A stretch of 64,000 bases of DNA from UBA2883 sp964017965 (lineage in GTDB: Bacteria > Cyanobacteriota > Vampirovibrionia > Gastranaerophilales > Gastranaerophilaceae): NCBI GenBank assembly GCA_964017965.1, contig CAXHNV010000002.1:248001-312000 (forward strand), read 5' to 3'. The position numbers and the translations under genes were made by a program. How positions within the stretch are numbered: the first letter of the stretch is position 1; each line of letters begins with the position of its first letter. Below the pieces are notes generated by a model. It ran no database searches. It worked only from the letters and a program-made list of their open reading frames with translations, and was not told where the DNA came from. This document shows, piece by piece, positions 33,824-43,064 of this stretch.

Positions 33824-34415
33824 AATGTGCCTGTTTTTTATCTGTATTTGTGCCGGCTCTATATCCGCAGTAAGCAAAAATAGCCGGAAGCGCTTTATCA
33901 ATATGTAAGCTTTTTATAATCGGGAATTTAGCAAGTGTAAGGGCTCCAACAACATCATCTGCGTTTGCAATACAATCTTTTAAGTTTATTTCTCTATCAG
34001 GGACTCTATCTTGAGGGTCAACGATTTTGTTTGATATCTCTGCAGCACCAAGCATACCGCCTATTAACCCAATTGATGTAGCCGCAAGTTTACCAAGATT
34101 ATTATTTATTTTTTTACTTTTTTCACAAATTTTTAATCCTGCACTTACGGCTATGGTTGGAATTGTCGCATTAAAGAATTGAAAAATCCCTTCATTAACT
34201 TTTTGTCTTTTTACTTTTTGTGATTGACCGATTGTTCCTGCCGCAGTACCTGCAATAATTGAAGAACTTGATAAAATAAACATATCAACTGCTTTATAAT
34301 CCATTTTTAATAAATTAGTTACTTTTCGTTTTTTTGCAAGAAGAGCTAAGGGTACTACTGTCCCAATAGTTGCTCCAATAGCTGCATTTATTTTAGTTTG
34401 CGTTTCTGTTTTCAT
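33822..34415 (-). CDS. Hypothetical membrane-associated protein (197 aa)
   Basis: No family recognised. Several hydrophobic, glycine/alanine-rich segments are visible: AAIGATIGTVVPLALLA (10-26), SSSIIAGTAAGTIG (about 50-64), TIPTIAVSAGL, and AATSIGLIGGMLGAAEI. G-x3-G spacing suggests packed membrane helices. No Sec signal. Its ATG overlaps the stop of the glycosyltransferase gene (ATGA), so it is the last gene of that transcript. It is similar in style, not clearly in sequence, to the orphan at 19136. Confidence 0.65.
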   Translation of the reverse strand: MKTETQTKINAAIGATIGTVVPLALLAKKRKVTNLLKMDYKAVDMFILSSSSIIAGTAAGTIGQSQKVKRQKVNEGIFQFFNATIPTIAVSAGLKICEKSKKINNNLGKLAATSIGLIGGMLGAAEISNKIVDPQDRVPDREINLKDCIANADDVVGALTLAKFPIIKSLHIDKALPAIFAYCGYRAGTNTDKKQAH

Positions 34416-35377
34416 GCGAATAATTTTGAATCCTTTTCTAATAAATCCAGCTCATCGATTTTTTCTAAAATATCTTCTACCTGTATGCTTTCAATACAAG
34501 GTGCATATAAATCACCTTTCTTCAAAAGAGGGCATTTTTTCTTCCAACAATATTTACATTCAGTTTTCGGCTCAATAAAGTATCCGTTTTCTCCATAAGG
34601 TTTTATTTTATCAGGTGAAGTAGAGCCCAAAAGTTGTACCGTAGGTATATTGTACGCTGATGCAATATGAATAGGTCCTGAATCGCCTGAAATTACTAAG
34701 TCTGCTTTAGATAATAATTCGCATGTTTCTTTTAAAGAATGTTTTCCGGATAAAATAATTGTGTTTTTATCTGCTAGTTCAAGGTGGTACCTTCTTTCAT
34801 GAAGGCTTCCTGTTATAAAGATAGTTCCGCCATAAAGGCTATTTAATTGTTTACTTAACTCTTTCCATTTTTGAAGGTTCCAAATACGACCTTCTCTGTT
34901 GTTATTATATTTACTACCGGGATTAAGTATTATATGAGGTTTTGGATATTTAGATAATAAATTTGTTTCATTTTTAGAAAGTTGAAGTCTATCCGGTAAC
35001 GTTATGTCCTCAATAACTTTTTTTGCTGTATTAAAATAATTCTCAACCCATGAAGTTCCTTCATAACCTCTAAAAACTATTTTCTTTGCTGCTGAAAAGA
35101 GAGCAATTAAGTATATTTTTATTGTATGACTTAGTCCGATAATTAAATCATATTGTTCTTTTTTTAGTAATTTTGCAGTCTCTAAAATCTTACCGTTATA
35201 TTTGATTGTTTTATCAACATCAGGGCAAAGTTCTGTTAAAACAGCATATTGAGGTAATGTTAAATAATGGATAATATAATCCGGATGTTGTGCTTTGATT
35301 GCTTTTGGAATAATCGTTGTATGAACTATATCACCGATTGCACCAAATTTTATTAGTAATATTTTCTTTCTTGACAT
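34412..35377 (-). CDS. GT9-family glycosyltransferase (heptosyltransferase-like)
   Basis: 321 aa. KKILLIKFGAIGDIVHTTIIPKAIK is the classic heptosyltransferase N terminus, and ISGDSGPIHIASAYNIPTVQLLGSTSPDKIKPYG is the sugar-nucleotide-binding block. A cysteine-rich C-terminal patch (CKYCWKKKCPLL...APC) is typical of this family. It likely adds heptose or a similar sugar to the lipopolysaccharide core, supporting an outer membrane. ATG 35377 is chosen over 35401 because TGAGGTT lies just before it. Confidence 0.88.
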   Translation of the reverse strand: MSRKKILLIKFGAIGDIVHTTIIPKAIKAQHPDYIIHYLTLPQYAVLTELCPDVDKTIKYNGKILETAKLLKKEQYDLIIGLSHTIKIYLIALFSAAKKIVFRGYEGTSWVENYFNTAKKVIEDITLPDRLQLSKNETNLLSKYPKPHIILNPGSKYNNNREGRIWNLQKWKELSKQLNSLYGGTIFITGSLHERRYHLELADKNTIILSGKHSLKETCELLSKADLVISGDSGPIHIASAYNIPTVQLLGSTSPDKIKPYGENGYFIEPKTECKYCWKKKCPLLKKGDLYAPCIESIQVEDILEKIDELDLLEKDSKLFA

Positions 35378-35433
35378 GTTAACCTCAGATTGAGTTCCCA
35401 TGTTAAGAATACAAAAAGAATGTTAGTTTTTTA

Positions 35434-36813
35434 TTAGCTCAGTCGGGCAATTTTTATAATTGTTCCATTATTCACATGGCTAATTATTTCTATTTCCCAA
35501 TTATGTAATTCAATAATGTTTTTAACAATAGCCAATCCTAATCCCGTTCCGCCGCTTTTTCGACTGCGCGCTTTATCTACACGATAAAATCTTTCAAAGA
35601 TTCGCGGAACATGTTCTTCCGGAATTCCGATACCGTAATCAATAAATTCTATACTTGTATCTGTTAATACAATGTCTATTTTATCGGATTGAGAGTATTT
35701 AATTGAATTATTGATTATGTTTGAAAATGCTGTGGTTAATAACTCTTTATCACAAAAAGCATTATAATCTTTATCCGGGTTAAAACATATATTTACATCG
35801 CAAATGCCTTGTATATTTATAGCATCATTTATAATATCGTTTAAAGAATAGTTGTTAAATTCTTTTTTAGTATTAGTTTTTTCTAAATCTATCTCAGACA
35901 GGTTAAGGATATCGTTGATTAGTTTGTTCATATATTTTGTTTGAAAACTAATGATATTCAAGCATTCACGATTAGTTTGAGACAGTTTTTCATTGTCATC
36001 TAATAATTCAACTGCAGAATTTATTGCCGTTAATGGAGTTTTTATTTCGTGAGAAATATTAGAAATAAAATCTTTTCTGTAATTATCAAGTTGCGTCAAT
36101 CTTTGAATCTGTTTTTTTAAGCGTAAGGTCATCTTTTTTATTGCAGACGTTAATTCTGATAACAGTGCGATTTTCGGTAATTCAATCTCTGTATCAAGTT
36201 CTCCGTTAGCTATTTTAATTACACTATCTTCAAGTTTATTAAAAGTGTGCCTTATATTATAGAAGATATGTATTAAACTTCCTATAAGTATTGCTATACA
36301 CACACAGAAAAAGGCAATTATATTCTTCTGCCCTTTTATAATTGAGCTGATAACATATTCTTGTGAGAGTGATATTTCTACATAATATTTTGTATCATTT
36401 ACATTAATTTCACTAATTTTTTCTAACCGTTTATCGTGAAAGGAATGCAGATATAAATCCCAGATATTTAGTAATTTATAAGTTCTGCTGTCATCTTCAC
36501 CAATTTTAGAGTTAGTATTAGAAAGGGAAGATGCTATAAGTTTTTTATCTTTATCAAATATCTGAAAGTAAAAATCTTCGTTATCTTTAAAATCAGAGGT
36601 ATATTTTTGAATAGATTTAAAATCTTTCTTTTTAAGAAAAGGGGTTATAACCCACTCAATCTGCTTTTTAAAAATATCTATCTCGTCGGTTTCTTCTTTA
36701 ATGTATGAATTGTTAAATTGAACAATATTATATAAAGAAATTCCTACAAAAAATAATCCTGTTATAAGAATAAGCAAAACTCTGTTTAGCCAGAATATAT
36801 CACGTTTTTTCAT
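35434..36813 (-). CDS. Two-component sensor histidine kinase
   Basis: 459 aa. Two membrane helices (about 10-30 and 164-186) flank an extracytoplasmic sensor of about 130 residues. A HAMP-like linker precedes HisKA with H255 in NISHEIKTPLTA, then the HATPase domain with N box SFSNIINNSIKYS, G1 FIDYGIGIP and G2 SGGTGLGLAIVKN. It is adjacent to its response regulator with no gap. The sensed signal is unknown. Confidence 0.94.
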   Translation of the reverse strand: MKKRDIFWLNRVLLILITGLFFVGISLYNIVQFNNSYIKEETDEIDIFKKQIEWVITPFLKKKDFKSIQKYTSDFKDNEDFYFQIFDKDKKLIASSLSNTNSKIGEDDSRTYKLLNIWDLYLHSFHDKRLEKISEINVNDTKYYVEISLSQEYVISSIIKGQKNIIAFFCVCIAILIGSLIHIFYNIRHTFNKLEDSVIKIANGELDTEIELPKIALLSELTSAIKKMTLRLKKQIQRLTQLDNYRKDFISNISHEIKTPLTAINSAVELLDDNEKLSQTNRECLNIISFQTKYMNKLINDILNLSEIDLEKTNTKKEFNNYSLNDIINDAINIQGICDVNICFNPDKDYNAFCDKELLTTAFSNIINNSIKYSQSDKIDIVLTDTSIEFIDYGIGIPEEHVPRIFERFYRVDKARSRKSGGTGLGLAIVKNIIELHNWEIEIISHVNNGTIIKIARLS

Positions 36814-37503
36814 TTAATTACTTCCCTTTAATTTATAGCCTACGCCTCTTATAGTTTCTATGTTTGAACCAATGGTGCCGAGTTTTCTTCTTAAGTTGAG
36901 AATTTGAACATCCATAGCTCTTTCAGAGACGTTGAATCCGTCATCACCTCTTAAGTATGATAGCAATTGTGCTCTGGAGAAAACTGTTCCTACGTTACTA
37001 AGAAATATTTTCAATAATTTATATTCAAAGTTTGTAAGAATCACTTCTTTATCATCAATTTTAACTGTTTTTGTATTATCGTTAACTGTAATATTTTCGT
37101 AATGCAGGTAATCGTTTTTTAAAAGGTTTTTCAAATGCGCTTTTATTCTTGCAAGCAAAATTTTGTTACTAAAAGGTTTTGGAATATAATCAATGGCACC
37201 GTTTTCAAGACCTTGAACAATATCTTCTTCCATTTTCTTTGCTGTGAGCATAATCACCTGTATTGAATTTAAGAACTCATCGCTTTTAATTGTTTTACAT
37301 AGTTCAAACCCGTTGATATTAGGAATCATAACATCTAAGAGTACTAAATCAGGTTTGTTTTCTTTTATGAGGTTTAAGGCTTCTTTACCGTCATAGGCTT
37401 TACGTATATTAAAATATCCGTCAGAAATCAGAACTAATTCAATAAGCCGGTTAATTTGCGGTTCATCTTCCACTATTAGTATTTTTGCCTGCTTAATATC
37501 CAT
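36814..37503 (-). CDS. OmpR/PhoB-family response regulator
   Basis: 229 aa. The receiver domain has E12-D13, phospho-acceptor D57 (LVLLDVMIP), T87 and K109 (IPKPFS); a winged-helix C-terminal domain (about 130-228) has LTNFEYKLL and MDVQILNLRRKLG. The partner kinase follows at once. The ATG has no Shine-Dalgarno. A perfect extended -10 (TGATATAAT) ends 6 nt before the ATG and overlaps the panE stop codon, so this gene can be transcribed without a leader, separately from the cofactor genes upstream. Confidence 0.93.
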   Translation of the reverse strand: MDIKQAKILIVEDEPQINRLIELVLISDGYFNIRKAYDGKEALNLIKENKPDLVLLDVMIPNINGFELCKTIKSDEFLNSIQVIMLTAKKMEEDIVQGLENGAIDYIPKPFSNKILLARIKAHLKNLLKNDYLHYENITVNDNTKTVKIDDKEVILTNFEYKLLKIFLSNVGTVFSRAQLLSYLRGDDGFNVSERAMDVQILNLRRKLGTIGSNIETIRGVGYKLKGSN

Positions 37504-37509
37504 AACCGC

Positions 37510-37518
37510 ATTATATCA
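37510..37518 (-). promoter_or_regulatory. Extended -10 overlapping the panE stop, 6 nt before the regulator start
   Basis: On minus: TGA plus TATAAT (37515-37510), then GCGGTT and ATG. The TAA stop of panE lies inside the hexamer. It is the clearest internal leaderless-type promoter in the window. Confidence 0.55.
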
Positions 37519-38413
37519 AAGATTTAACTTTTTCGTAAAGAGAGTTGTTATAAGGAACATCTATATTGTATTTGTTTGCGAGTTTTAGTACTTCTTCTCC
37601 AAATAGTTCAAACTCCGGTTTTCTGCCGTTTTCAATATCTTGAAGCATAGATGTTTTGCCATCAGGAATCATTTCGTTAAGATATTCAAAACTGCTTTTA
37701 ACTAAGTCCAGTTTAAGACCGATAGTTCTTGCAATATTATTTATTTCAGTAGAGATAGCTTCTATTTGTTTAATACAGTCTTTACTGTTTTGAATTTGCT
37801 CAAAAGTATAACCTGTAACTGCTGATATTTGGTTTACACAACAGTTAAAACAAAACTTCTTCCATAACGCCTCAATTATATTTTCAGAGTGTTCGTTATC
37901 CAAGTGTATACGATTAAAGAATTCTTTTAATAGATTAGTTTTTTGAGGGTTATTTGCTTTATCTCCCCAAACTATTTTTGTTACACCGTCGTGAATAACG
38001 TTGTTGCCTGTTCTTGTTATAGTATGGCAAATAATATAAGAATGGATTATTTGCTCTTCATTGAAATAGTTACTTAATATCTCTTCCGATGAGATTCCGT
38101 TAATAAACGACATTATTATAGTATTTTCATTAATAAACGGTTTTATTTGTTCAATTGCGTCATTTAGCCCGTTTGATTTAGTTGCAATAATAACCAAATC
38201 CGGTTGAAAACTCTCTGTTGGCAAAATATATTTAAAATCACAAGCTTTACCGTTTAATTCACGTGGAGTTTTACGATACTTTTTTAACCGTTCATTATTA
38301 ACAAGTACTCTTAAATCAACATCAGCGTTATTTAAAAGGTTAGCGTAAACAGTTCCGACTCCGCCCAGACCGACTAAAAGTACTTTATTTATCTTGTTTT
38401 GATAATAGTTCAT
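37511..38413 (-). CDS. panE: 2-dehydropantoate 2-reductase (ketopantoate reductase)
   Basis: NADPH enzyme producing pantoate for pantothenate. 300 aa. The Rossmann motif VLLVGLGGVGTVYANLL opens the protein; FINGISSEE is a family block; the C-terminal domain has ALWKKFCFNCCVNQISAVTGYT, including the catalytic lysine, and GRKPEFELFG. Other members of the PanE/ApbA family use related 2-oxoacids. It overlaps yqeK by 29 nt. Together with panD it gives two steps of the CoA route in the window. Confidence 0.88.
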   Translation of the reverse strand: MNYYQNKINKVLLVGLGGVGTVYANLLNNADVDLRVLVNNERLKKYRKTPRELNGKACDFKYILPTESFQPDLVIIATKSNGLNDAIEQIKPFINENTIIMSFINGISSEEILSNYFNEEQIIHSYIICHTITRTGNNVIHDGVTKIVWGDKANNPQKTNLLKEFFNRIHLDNEHSENIIEALWKKFCFNCCVNQISAVTGYTFEQIQNSKDCIKQIEAISTEINNIARTIGLKLDLVKSSFEYLNEMIPDGKTSMLQDIENGRKPEFELFGEEVLKLANKYNIDVPYNNSLYEKVKSLI

Positions 38414-38954
38414 TATAAATCTCTATCGTACTGATACATATTTTAAGGTTTCTATCTGTAAGGCTGTTGATAGTTATCTTATAGCATTCTAAAAGCGCTT
38501 TATCCAGTCCGTTTTCTAAGAATAATTGAGGTCTGATTCTATCAATCATACATTGAGGTCGGGTTTGGGGCTCAATCTTGTCCGCGATAAAGATAATTTT
38601 TTCAAAATCGCTCATATCAAGTTTACCAATAGTGTGCCACCTTATAGAAGAAAGAATCTCTTCATCTTTAATCCCGAACTCAGTTTCGGCAACATAAGCT
38701 CCTACAGGTGCGTGGTATGTTTTAGGGTTAATCATCTCACATTCATCTATTTTAAGGTGAGAATGAATTATGTCTAAAAGCTTTTCGTTTGAGAACCCCT
38801 TGGCACAATCATGTAAAAGTCCTGCAAGGTAGGCTTTTTCACTATCCAGTCCAAACATTTCCGCAAGTTCTTTTGCCGTTTTTGCAACTGCCATAGTATG
38901 TATATATCTTTCTTCGGAAAGGTTCTCTTTTAGCCAATTACATATATAATTCAT
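38385..38954 (-). CDS. yqeK: HD-domain hydrolase YqeK (symmetrical Ap4A hydrolase family)
   Basis: 189 aa. The HD metal site is seen as RYIHTMAVAKTAKELA, LAGLLHDCAKG, YHAPVGAYVAE and IRWHTIG, with FIADKIEP further on. Firmicute members hydrolyse Ap4A to ADP. It overlaps nadD by 17 nt and panE by 29 nt; the nadD-yqeK order is the usual one in bacteria. Confidence 0.92.
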   Translation of the reverse strand: MNYICNWLKENLSEERYIHTMAVAKTAKELAEMFGLDSEKAYLAGLLHDCAKGFSNEKLLDIIHSHLKIDECEMINPKTYHAPVGAYVAETEFGIKDEEILSSIRWHTIGKLDMSDFEKIIFIADKIEPQTRPQCMIDRIRPQLFLENGLDKALLECYKITINSLTDRNLKICISTIEIYNELLSKQDK

Positions 38955-39525
38955 GCTCTTTTATATACTCCATTACCTGCGGAATTTCTAAGTTTTTGAT
39001 TGATTCACCGTGTTTAAGATTATCTCTTATTTTAGTAGATGATACGTCTCTATACTTCATTGGCGCAAACTCAAAATCGTAACCTTTTTGCTTCAAATAA
39101 TCGAAATTAGACTTATTAAAAGAGTTTGTTCTCGGAAATATTATGAAATGAACAAGGTCTTTTAATTTTTCAGCATTATACCAGCTTTCAATCTTTTCAA
39201 ACGCGTCTGTTCCTATAATAAAATTGATTCTTTCTTCAATATTCAAGTCTTTTTTTAATTTAACAACGGTATTATACGTATAAGAATTGCCGTTTGTTCT
39301 GTATTCGATATCGCTAATATTTAGAAATGGAATATCTTTTATAGCGAGTTTAACCATATTAAAACGGTGATTTGCAAGCGTTTTATCAAGCTTTTTATGG
39401 GGCGGAATATATGCCGGGATGAAAATTACTTTATCAAATTTGTAATATTCTTGTGCAAATTTCGCGATTTCTAAATGTATTTTATGAATTGGATTGAATG
39501 TCCCTTGATATAAACATATTGTCAT
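38938..39525 (-). CDS. nadD: Nicotinate-nucleotide adenylyltransferase
   Basis: Makes deamido-NAD from NaMN and ATP. 195 aa. YQGTFNPIHKIHLEIA carries the nucleotidyltransferase T/HxGH-type motif, PPHKKL and the terminal SSTKIRDNL (ISSTxIR) are diagnostic. First gene of nadD-yqeK-panE; AGGTGG precedes the ATG and a TAAAAT lies further up as a possible -10. Confidence 0.95.
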   Translation of the reverse strand: MTICLYQGTFNPIHKIHLEIAKFAQEYYKFDKVIFIPAYIPPHKKLDKTLANHRFNMVKLAIKDIPFLNISDIEYRTNGNSYTYNTVVKLKKDLNIEERINFIIGTDAFEKIESWYNAEKLKDLVHFIIFPRTNSFNKSNFDYLKQKGYDFEFAPMKYRDVSSTKIRDNLKHGESIKNLEIPQVMEYIKEHELYM

Positions 39526-39607
39526 AAAGTACCACCTAAAAAAATTTTAGCACGAAAAGAAATAAATCAAAGGGTCTAGTCTATATGATTGAAATTTTAT
39601 GTTTTTA

Positions 39608-39636
39608 TTGAAAAAAATATCTTCTTATGCTATTGT
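39608..39636 (+). promoter_or_regulatory. Promoter for the LysM-protein gene
   Basis: TTGAAA (39608-39613), 17 bp, TATTGT (39631-39636) with TGC ahead of the -10. A second possible -10 (TATAAT, just before GGGTGAGGTT) lies nearer the gene. Confidence 0.5.
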
Positions 39637-39677
39637 AATCGAAGTTAGTGTGTACTATTATTATAATGGGTGAGGTT

Positions 39678-40232
39678 ATGAAAAGTTCAACATTAAGAAG
39701 ATCTAATATAACAAGAGAAAAGATTGCTATGCTAAGTGCATTATCTGATTATAATGCATCTAAAGGACGCAGCAATGTTAATATAACAGACAAACAAGCT
39801 GAACTTGATTTGTTATGGCAAAACTTTAAGGTTGCAGCTACTCCTGAAAATTCACCTAAATCATACTATGTATTCGGTTTTATTTCAGGTGTAATTGTAG
39901 CTGTTATTGCTATGACATTATTCAATTTTGTATTCGGTTCAATGACTTTGAGTGATATGAATGTCCGTTCTTCAAACAAACCAATGGAGAATGTTAAATT
40001 CACATTCGTTCCTGCTGACAAACAGCCTGTGCAAGAAGTTGAACCTGTTTCACAGGATAAAGAATATGTTGTTCAATCAGGTGACAGCTTAGAAGATATT
40101 TCTATGAGGTTTTACGGAAGTTTTGATAATGCTAAATTGAAATCTATTCAAGAAAAGAACAACTTACCGGATTTGAATTCTATCAAAATAGGTCAAAAAC
40201 TTATTATTCCTATGCCTCAAAATAAGCAATAA
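39678..40232 (+). CDS. Membrane-anchored LysM-domain protein
   Basis: 184 aa. A polar cytoplasmic part (1-65) leads to one membrane helix (about 66-90, VFGFISGVIVAVIAMTLFNFVFG), a proline-containing linker, and a C-terminal LysM domain (about 128-180, YVVQSGDSLEDISMRFYG ... IKIGQKLIIP) that binds peptidoglycan. It probably tethers the membrane to the wall. ATG 39678 is chosen over 39648 because GTGAGGTT precedes it. Upstream of glyA by 23 nt. Confidence 0.85.
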   Translation: MKSSTLRRSNITREKIAMLSALSDYNASKGRSNVNITDKQAELDLLWQNFKVAATPENSPKSYYVFGFISGVIVAVIAMTLFNFVFGSMTLSDMNVRSSNKPMENVKFTFVPADKQPVQEVEPVSQDKEYVVQSGDSLEDISMRFYGSFDNAKLKSIQEKNNLPDLNSIKIGQKLIIPMPQNKQ

Positions 40233-40255
40233 TCAAATAATTTTGGGGAGAGTGT

Positions 40256-41494
40256 ATGAATTTAGAAAACGTTAAAAAAGTTGATAATGAGCTTTATAGC
40301 TATATTGTAGATGAATTTGAAAGACAACAATCAAATATTGAGCTAATCGCAAGTGAAAACTTTACATCTTTGGCTGTAATGGAAGCTTGCGGTTCTGTTT
40401 TAACAAACAAATATGCGGAAGGCAAACCTTATAAAAGGTTTTATAACGGTTGTGAAAACATCGATAAGATAGAAGAATTGGCACAAAAACGTGCTCAAAA
40501 GCTGTTTGGAATGGACCATGCCAATGTTCAGCCGCACAGTGGTGCTCAAGCTAATATGGCGGTATTTATGGCAGTTCTTAAACCGGGTGATAAGGTTCTC
40601 GGCATGGACTTATCAAACGGTGGTCACCTTAGCCACGGTTCACCGGTGAACTTCTCAGGATTGTATTTCGATGTTAAAGGCTATGGTGTTGATGAGAACG
40701 GTAATATTGACTACGATGACGTTTTAAGACAAGCTAAAGAACATCAGCCTAAACTTATTATTTGCGGTGCAAGTAATTATTCAAAGGTTATTGATTTTAA
40801 ACGTTTCAGAGAGATTGCTGATGAAGTGGGTGCATATTTATTAGCTGATATTGCACATATTGCAGGTCTTGTTGCTGCAGGTATTCATCCGTCACCGGCA
40901 GGTTATGCACACTTTGTAACAACTACTACTCATAAGACTCTCAGAGGTCCAAGAGGCGGTATTACAATGTGTGATGAAGAGTTTGCTCAAATTATTGATA
41001 AGGCAGTCTTCCCGGGTATGCAGGGCGGTCCTTTGGAACATATTATTGCAGGTAAAGCGGTTGCTTTATTGGAAGCCTCTACTGATGAGTTTAAAGACTA
41101 TGCGAAACGTATTGTTAAAAACTCAAAAGCGTTGGCATCAGGATTGATTAAAAACGGTTTAGATATCGTAGGCGGTATGACAGAAAACCATTTGATGACA
41201 TTAGACCTTACTAAAACCGGAAAAACCGGTAAAGATATGGCTAATGTTTTAGAATTAGTTGGTATAACAGCTAACAAAAACACTGTTCCTAATGATCCGC
41301 AAAGTCCATTTGTTACAAGCGGTATTCGTCTTGGAACGGCAGCAGTTACAACACGCGGGTTTGATGAAGATGCTATGGCTGAAATCGCAGATATTATTGC
41401 GAAAGCTATTGCAAATTCAGACAATAAAGCTGTTTTAGATGAATTAAAATTAAAATCTAAAGCTTTATGTGATAAGTTCCCGTTATATAAATAA
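40256..41494 (+). CDS. glyA: Serine hydroxymethyltransferase
   Basis: PLP enzyme that interconverts serine and glycine and charges tetrahydrofolate with a one-carbon unit. 412 aa. ELIASENFTS, NKYAEGKPYKRFYNG, HSGAQANMAV, the PLP lysine in TTTTHKTLRGPRGG, and FPGMQGGPLEH are diagnostic. GGGGAGAG precedes the ATG. Its product is used with FolD (62172-63011). Confidence 0.97.
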   Translation: MNLENVKKVDNELYSYIVDEFERQQSNIELIASENFTSLAVMEACGSVLTNKYAEGKPYKRFYNGCENIDKIEELAQKRAQKLFGMDHANVQPHSGAQANMAVFMAVLKPGDKVLGMDLSNGGHLSHGSPVNFSGLYFDVKGYGVDENGNIDYDDVLRQAKEHQPKLIICGASNYSKVIDFKRFREIADEVGAYLLADIAHIAGLVAAGIHPSPAGYAHFVTTTTHKTLRGPRGGITMCDEEFAQIIDKAVFPGMQGGPLEHIIAGKAVALLEASTDEFKDYAKRIVKNSKALASGLIKNGLDIVGGMTENHLMTLDLTKTGKTGKDMANVLELVGITANKNTVPNDPQSPFVTSGIRLGTAAVTTRGFDEDAMAEIADIIAKAIANSDNKAVLDELKLKSKALCDKFPLYK

Positions 41495-41512
41495 AATAGT
41501 GAGGATAGAACA

Positions 41513-42574
41513 ATTTTAATTAAGTTACCTGAATCAAATATAATCGGAGCAATAATTTCATACATATTAGGTGTGTTTATAGTACCTTTTGTTATTGCGT
41601 TTTCAAAAAAAGAAGGTTTAGTTGACCTTCCTAACGAAAGAAAAATCCACAAGATTCCTGTTTCGAGAATTGGCGGGGTGGCTATATGGTCAAGTACGGT
41701 CTTAACATTCTTATTTTTGGTCTTGTTAAGCTATTATCCTTATGGAAGCCTTGTTTCAGGAATTCTTCTCGGTGGTTCATTGATGTTCTTGCTGGGTCTG
41801 GTTGATGATATTTATAACCTTGACGCTAAATTTAAGCTTCTTATTCAGATTTTGATTGTTACACTTGTATACTGCTTAGGGGTTAAATTTGATGCGATAT
41901 TTAATCCGCTAAACCCTACTGGAAGTGTTATTCAACTTGCGCCATGGGTTTCTTATCCTTTGACATTGTTATGGATTGTAGGCATAAGTAATGCAGTAAA
42001 CTTCATTGACGGTGTAGACGGGCTTGCAGGTTCTGTTATTACAGTTAACGCTGTTGCACTTGCTATAATTTCGCTTGCAATGACTCCTCCTAACGCTATC
42101 AGTGCTTTGATTGCCTGTATTTTAATGGGTTCTATGCTTGCGTTTTTAACGTTTAACTTTAACCCTGCAAAGATATTTATGGGTGATTCCGGAGCGTTAT
42201 TCTCAGGGTTTATGCTCGCATCGTTATCTATTACGGGTGTTATGAAAAGCTCTACTCTGGCTATTATATTACCGTTTATCGTACTTGCGGTACCTATTAT
42301 GGATATTACCTTCTCAAGTTTGAGACGTATTTTAAAGGGTAAGTCACCGTTTGTTGCGGATGCGGAACATATCCACCACAAGTTGTTAAAAGCAGGGTTT
42401 TCACAAAAATTTACAGTGGCTATAATGACCTTTATTGCTGTACTTGCAGGGGGTATTGCGACTCTGTTTGTTAATGTTTTAACCATTAAACACTATGTTT
42501 GTTATATACTTATTGTTATAGTTTTAATGTTAGTACTTAGTTTGTTTGATATTTTTACCAAAAATAACAAATAA
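41513..42574 (+). CDS. WecA/MraY-family polyprenyl-phosphate sugar-1-phosphate transferase, ATT start
   Basis: Integral membrane enzyme that loads a UDP-sugar phosphate onto undecaprenyl phosphate. Motifs: VDLPNERKIHKIPVSRIGG, GLVDDIYNLDAKFKLLIQ, NFIDGVDGLAGS, FMGDSGALF and AEHIHHKLL; this pattern is closer to WecA/TagO than MraY. The frame is open back to the glyA stop but holds no ATG, GTG or TTG before GTG 41573. Starting there would cut the first helix in half and has no ribosome site. ATT 41513 follows GAGGAT by 6 nt and gives a complete N-terminal helix (NIIGAIISYILGVFIVPFVI), so I place the start there: 353 aa. Confidence 0.85.
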   Translation: MLIKLPESNIIGAIISYILGVFIVPFVIAFSKKEGLVDLPNERKIHKIPVSRIGGVAIWSSTVLTFLFLVLLSYYPYGSLVSGILLGGSLMFLLGLVDDIYNLDAKFKLLIQILIVTLVYCLGVKFDAIFNPLNPTGSVIQLAPWVSYPLTLLWIVGISNAVNFIDGVDGLAGSVITVNAVALAIISLAMTPPNAISALIACILMGSMLAFLTFNFNPAKIFMGDSGALFSGFMLASLSITGVMKSSTLAIILPFIVLAVPIMDITFSSLRRILKGKSPFVADAEHIHHKLLKAGFSQKFTVAIMTFIAVLAGGIATLFVNVLTIKHYVCYILIVIVLMLVLSLFDIFTKNNK

Positions 42575-42590
42575 ATAACTAAGGGGGAAT

Positions 42591-43064
42591 ATGGATAAAA
42601 CATTGAATATATTTGAAAACACTATCACACGTAATAAAGTTGATTATTGTCCTGACGATTTAAGAGAGGACTTAGATACATCAGCATTACTTGCAAAAGC
42701 TTCTGTACCTTATTCTCACAGAAGAATCGCTGAAAAGTATGTTTTGATGAAGTCTATTTGTACGTTTCAAGTAGTTCAACCTAGAATTACGAATGTTGAA
42801 GCTAATATGTTGGCTAAATATTCTTTCAGAACACTTGAAAATACTACTATTTCTCAAGTTAATAAAGAAATTTCTCAGTTGAAGAGCTGGGCAGTATCAA
42901 TGAATGACGAATTGAGAGCCGATTCTGAGACCTTGTTAAAGATAAGGGTTAAAGAACTTAAGTTTATGCTCTCAAATAATTACACTAAAAAGACTAATGA
43001 GATGTACAAAGGCTATGAAGCCTTAGAGACATACTTAACTAATATTCCAAAAAAAAGGAGTTAA
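42591..43064 (+). CDS. Hypothetical protein (157 aa)
   Basis: No family recognised. A soluble, mostly helical protein: polar N terminus, then YSHRRIAEKYVLMKSICTF and a heptad-like stretch (about 90-150, VNKEISQLKSWAVSMNDELR ...) that may be a coiled coil. No signal peptide. A strong AAGGGGG site precedes the ATG, 16 nt after the WecA-family gene, so it is co-transcribed. Its last codons and stop form half of the terminator stem. Confidence 0.65.
   Translation: MDKTLNIFENTITRNKVDYCPDDLREDLDTSALLAKASVPYSHRRIAEKYVLMKSICTFQVVQPRITNVEANMLAKYSFRTLENTTISQVNKEISQLKSWAVSMNDELRADSETLLKIRVKELKFMLSNNYTKKTNEMYKGYEALETYLTNIPKKRS

Noticed and set aside
41573..42574. GTG 41573 as start of the WecA/MraY-family gene
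   Set aside because: It would remove half of the first membrane helix and has no ribosome site, while ATT 41513 has a well-placed GAGGAT. Kept as an alternative only.
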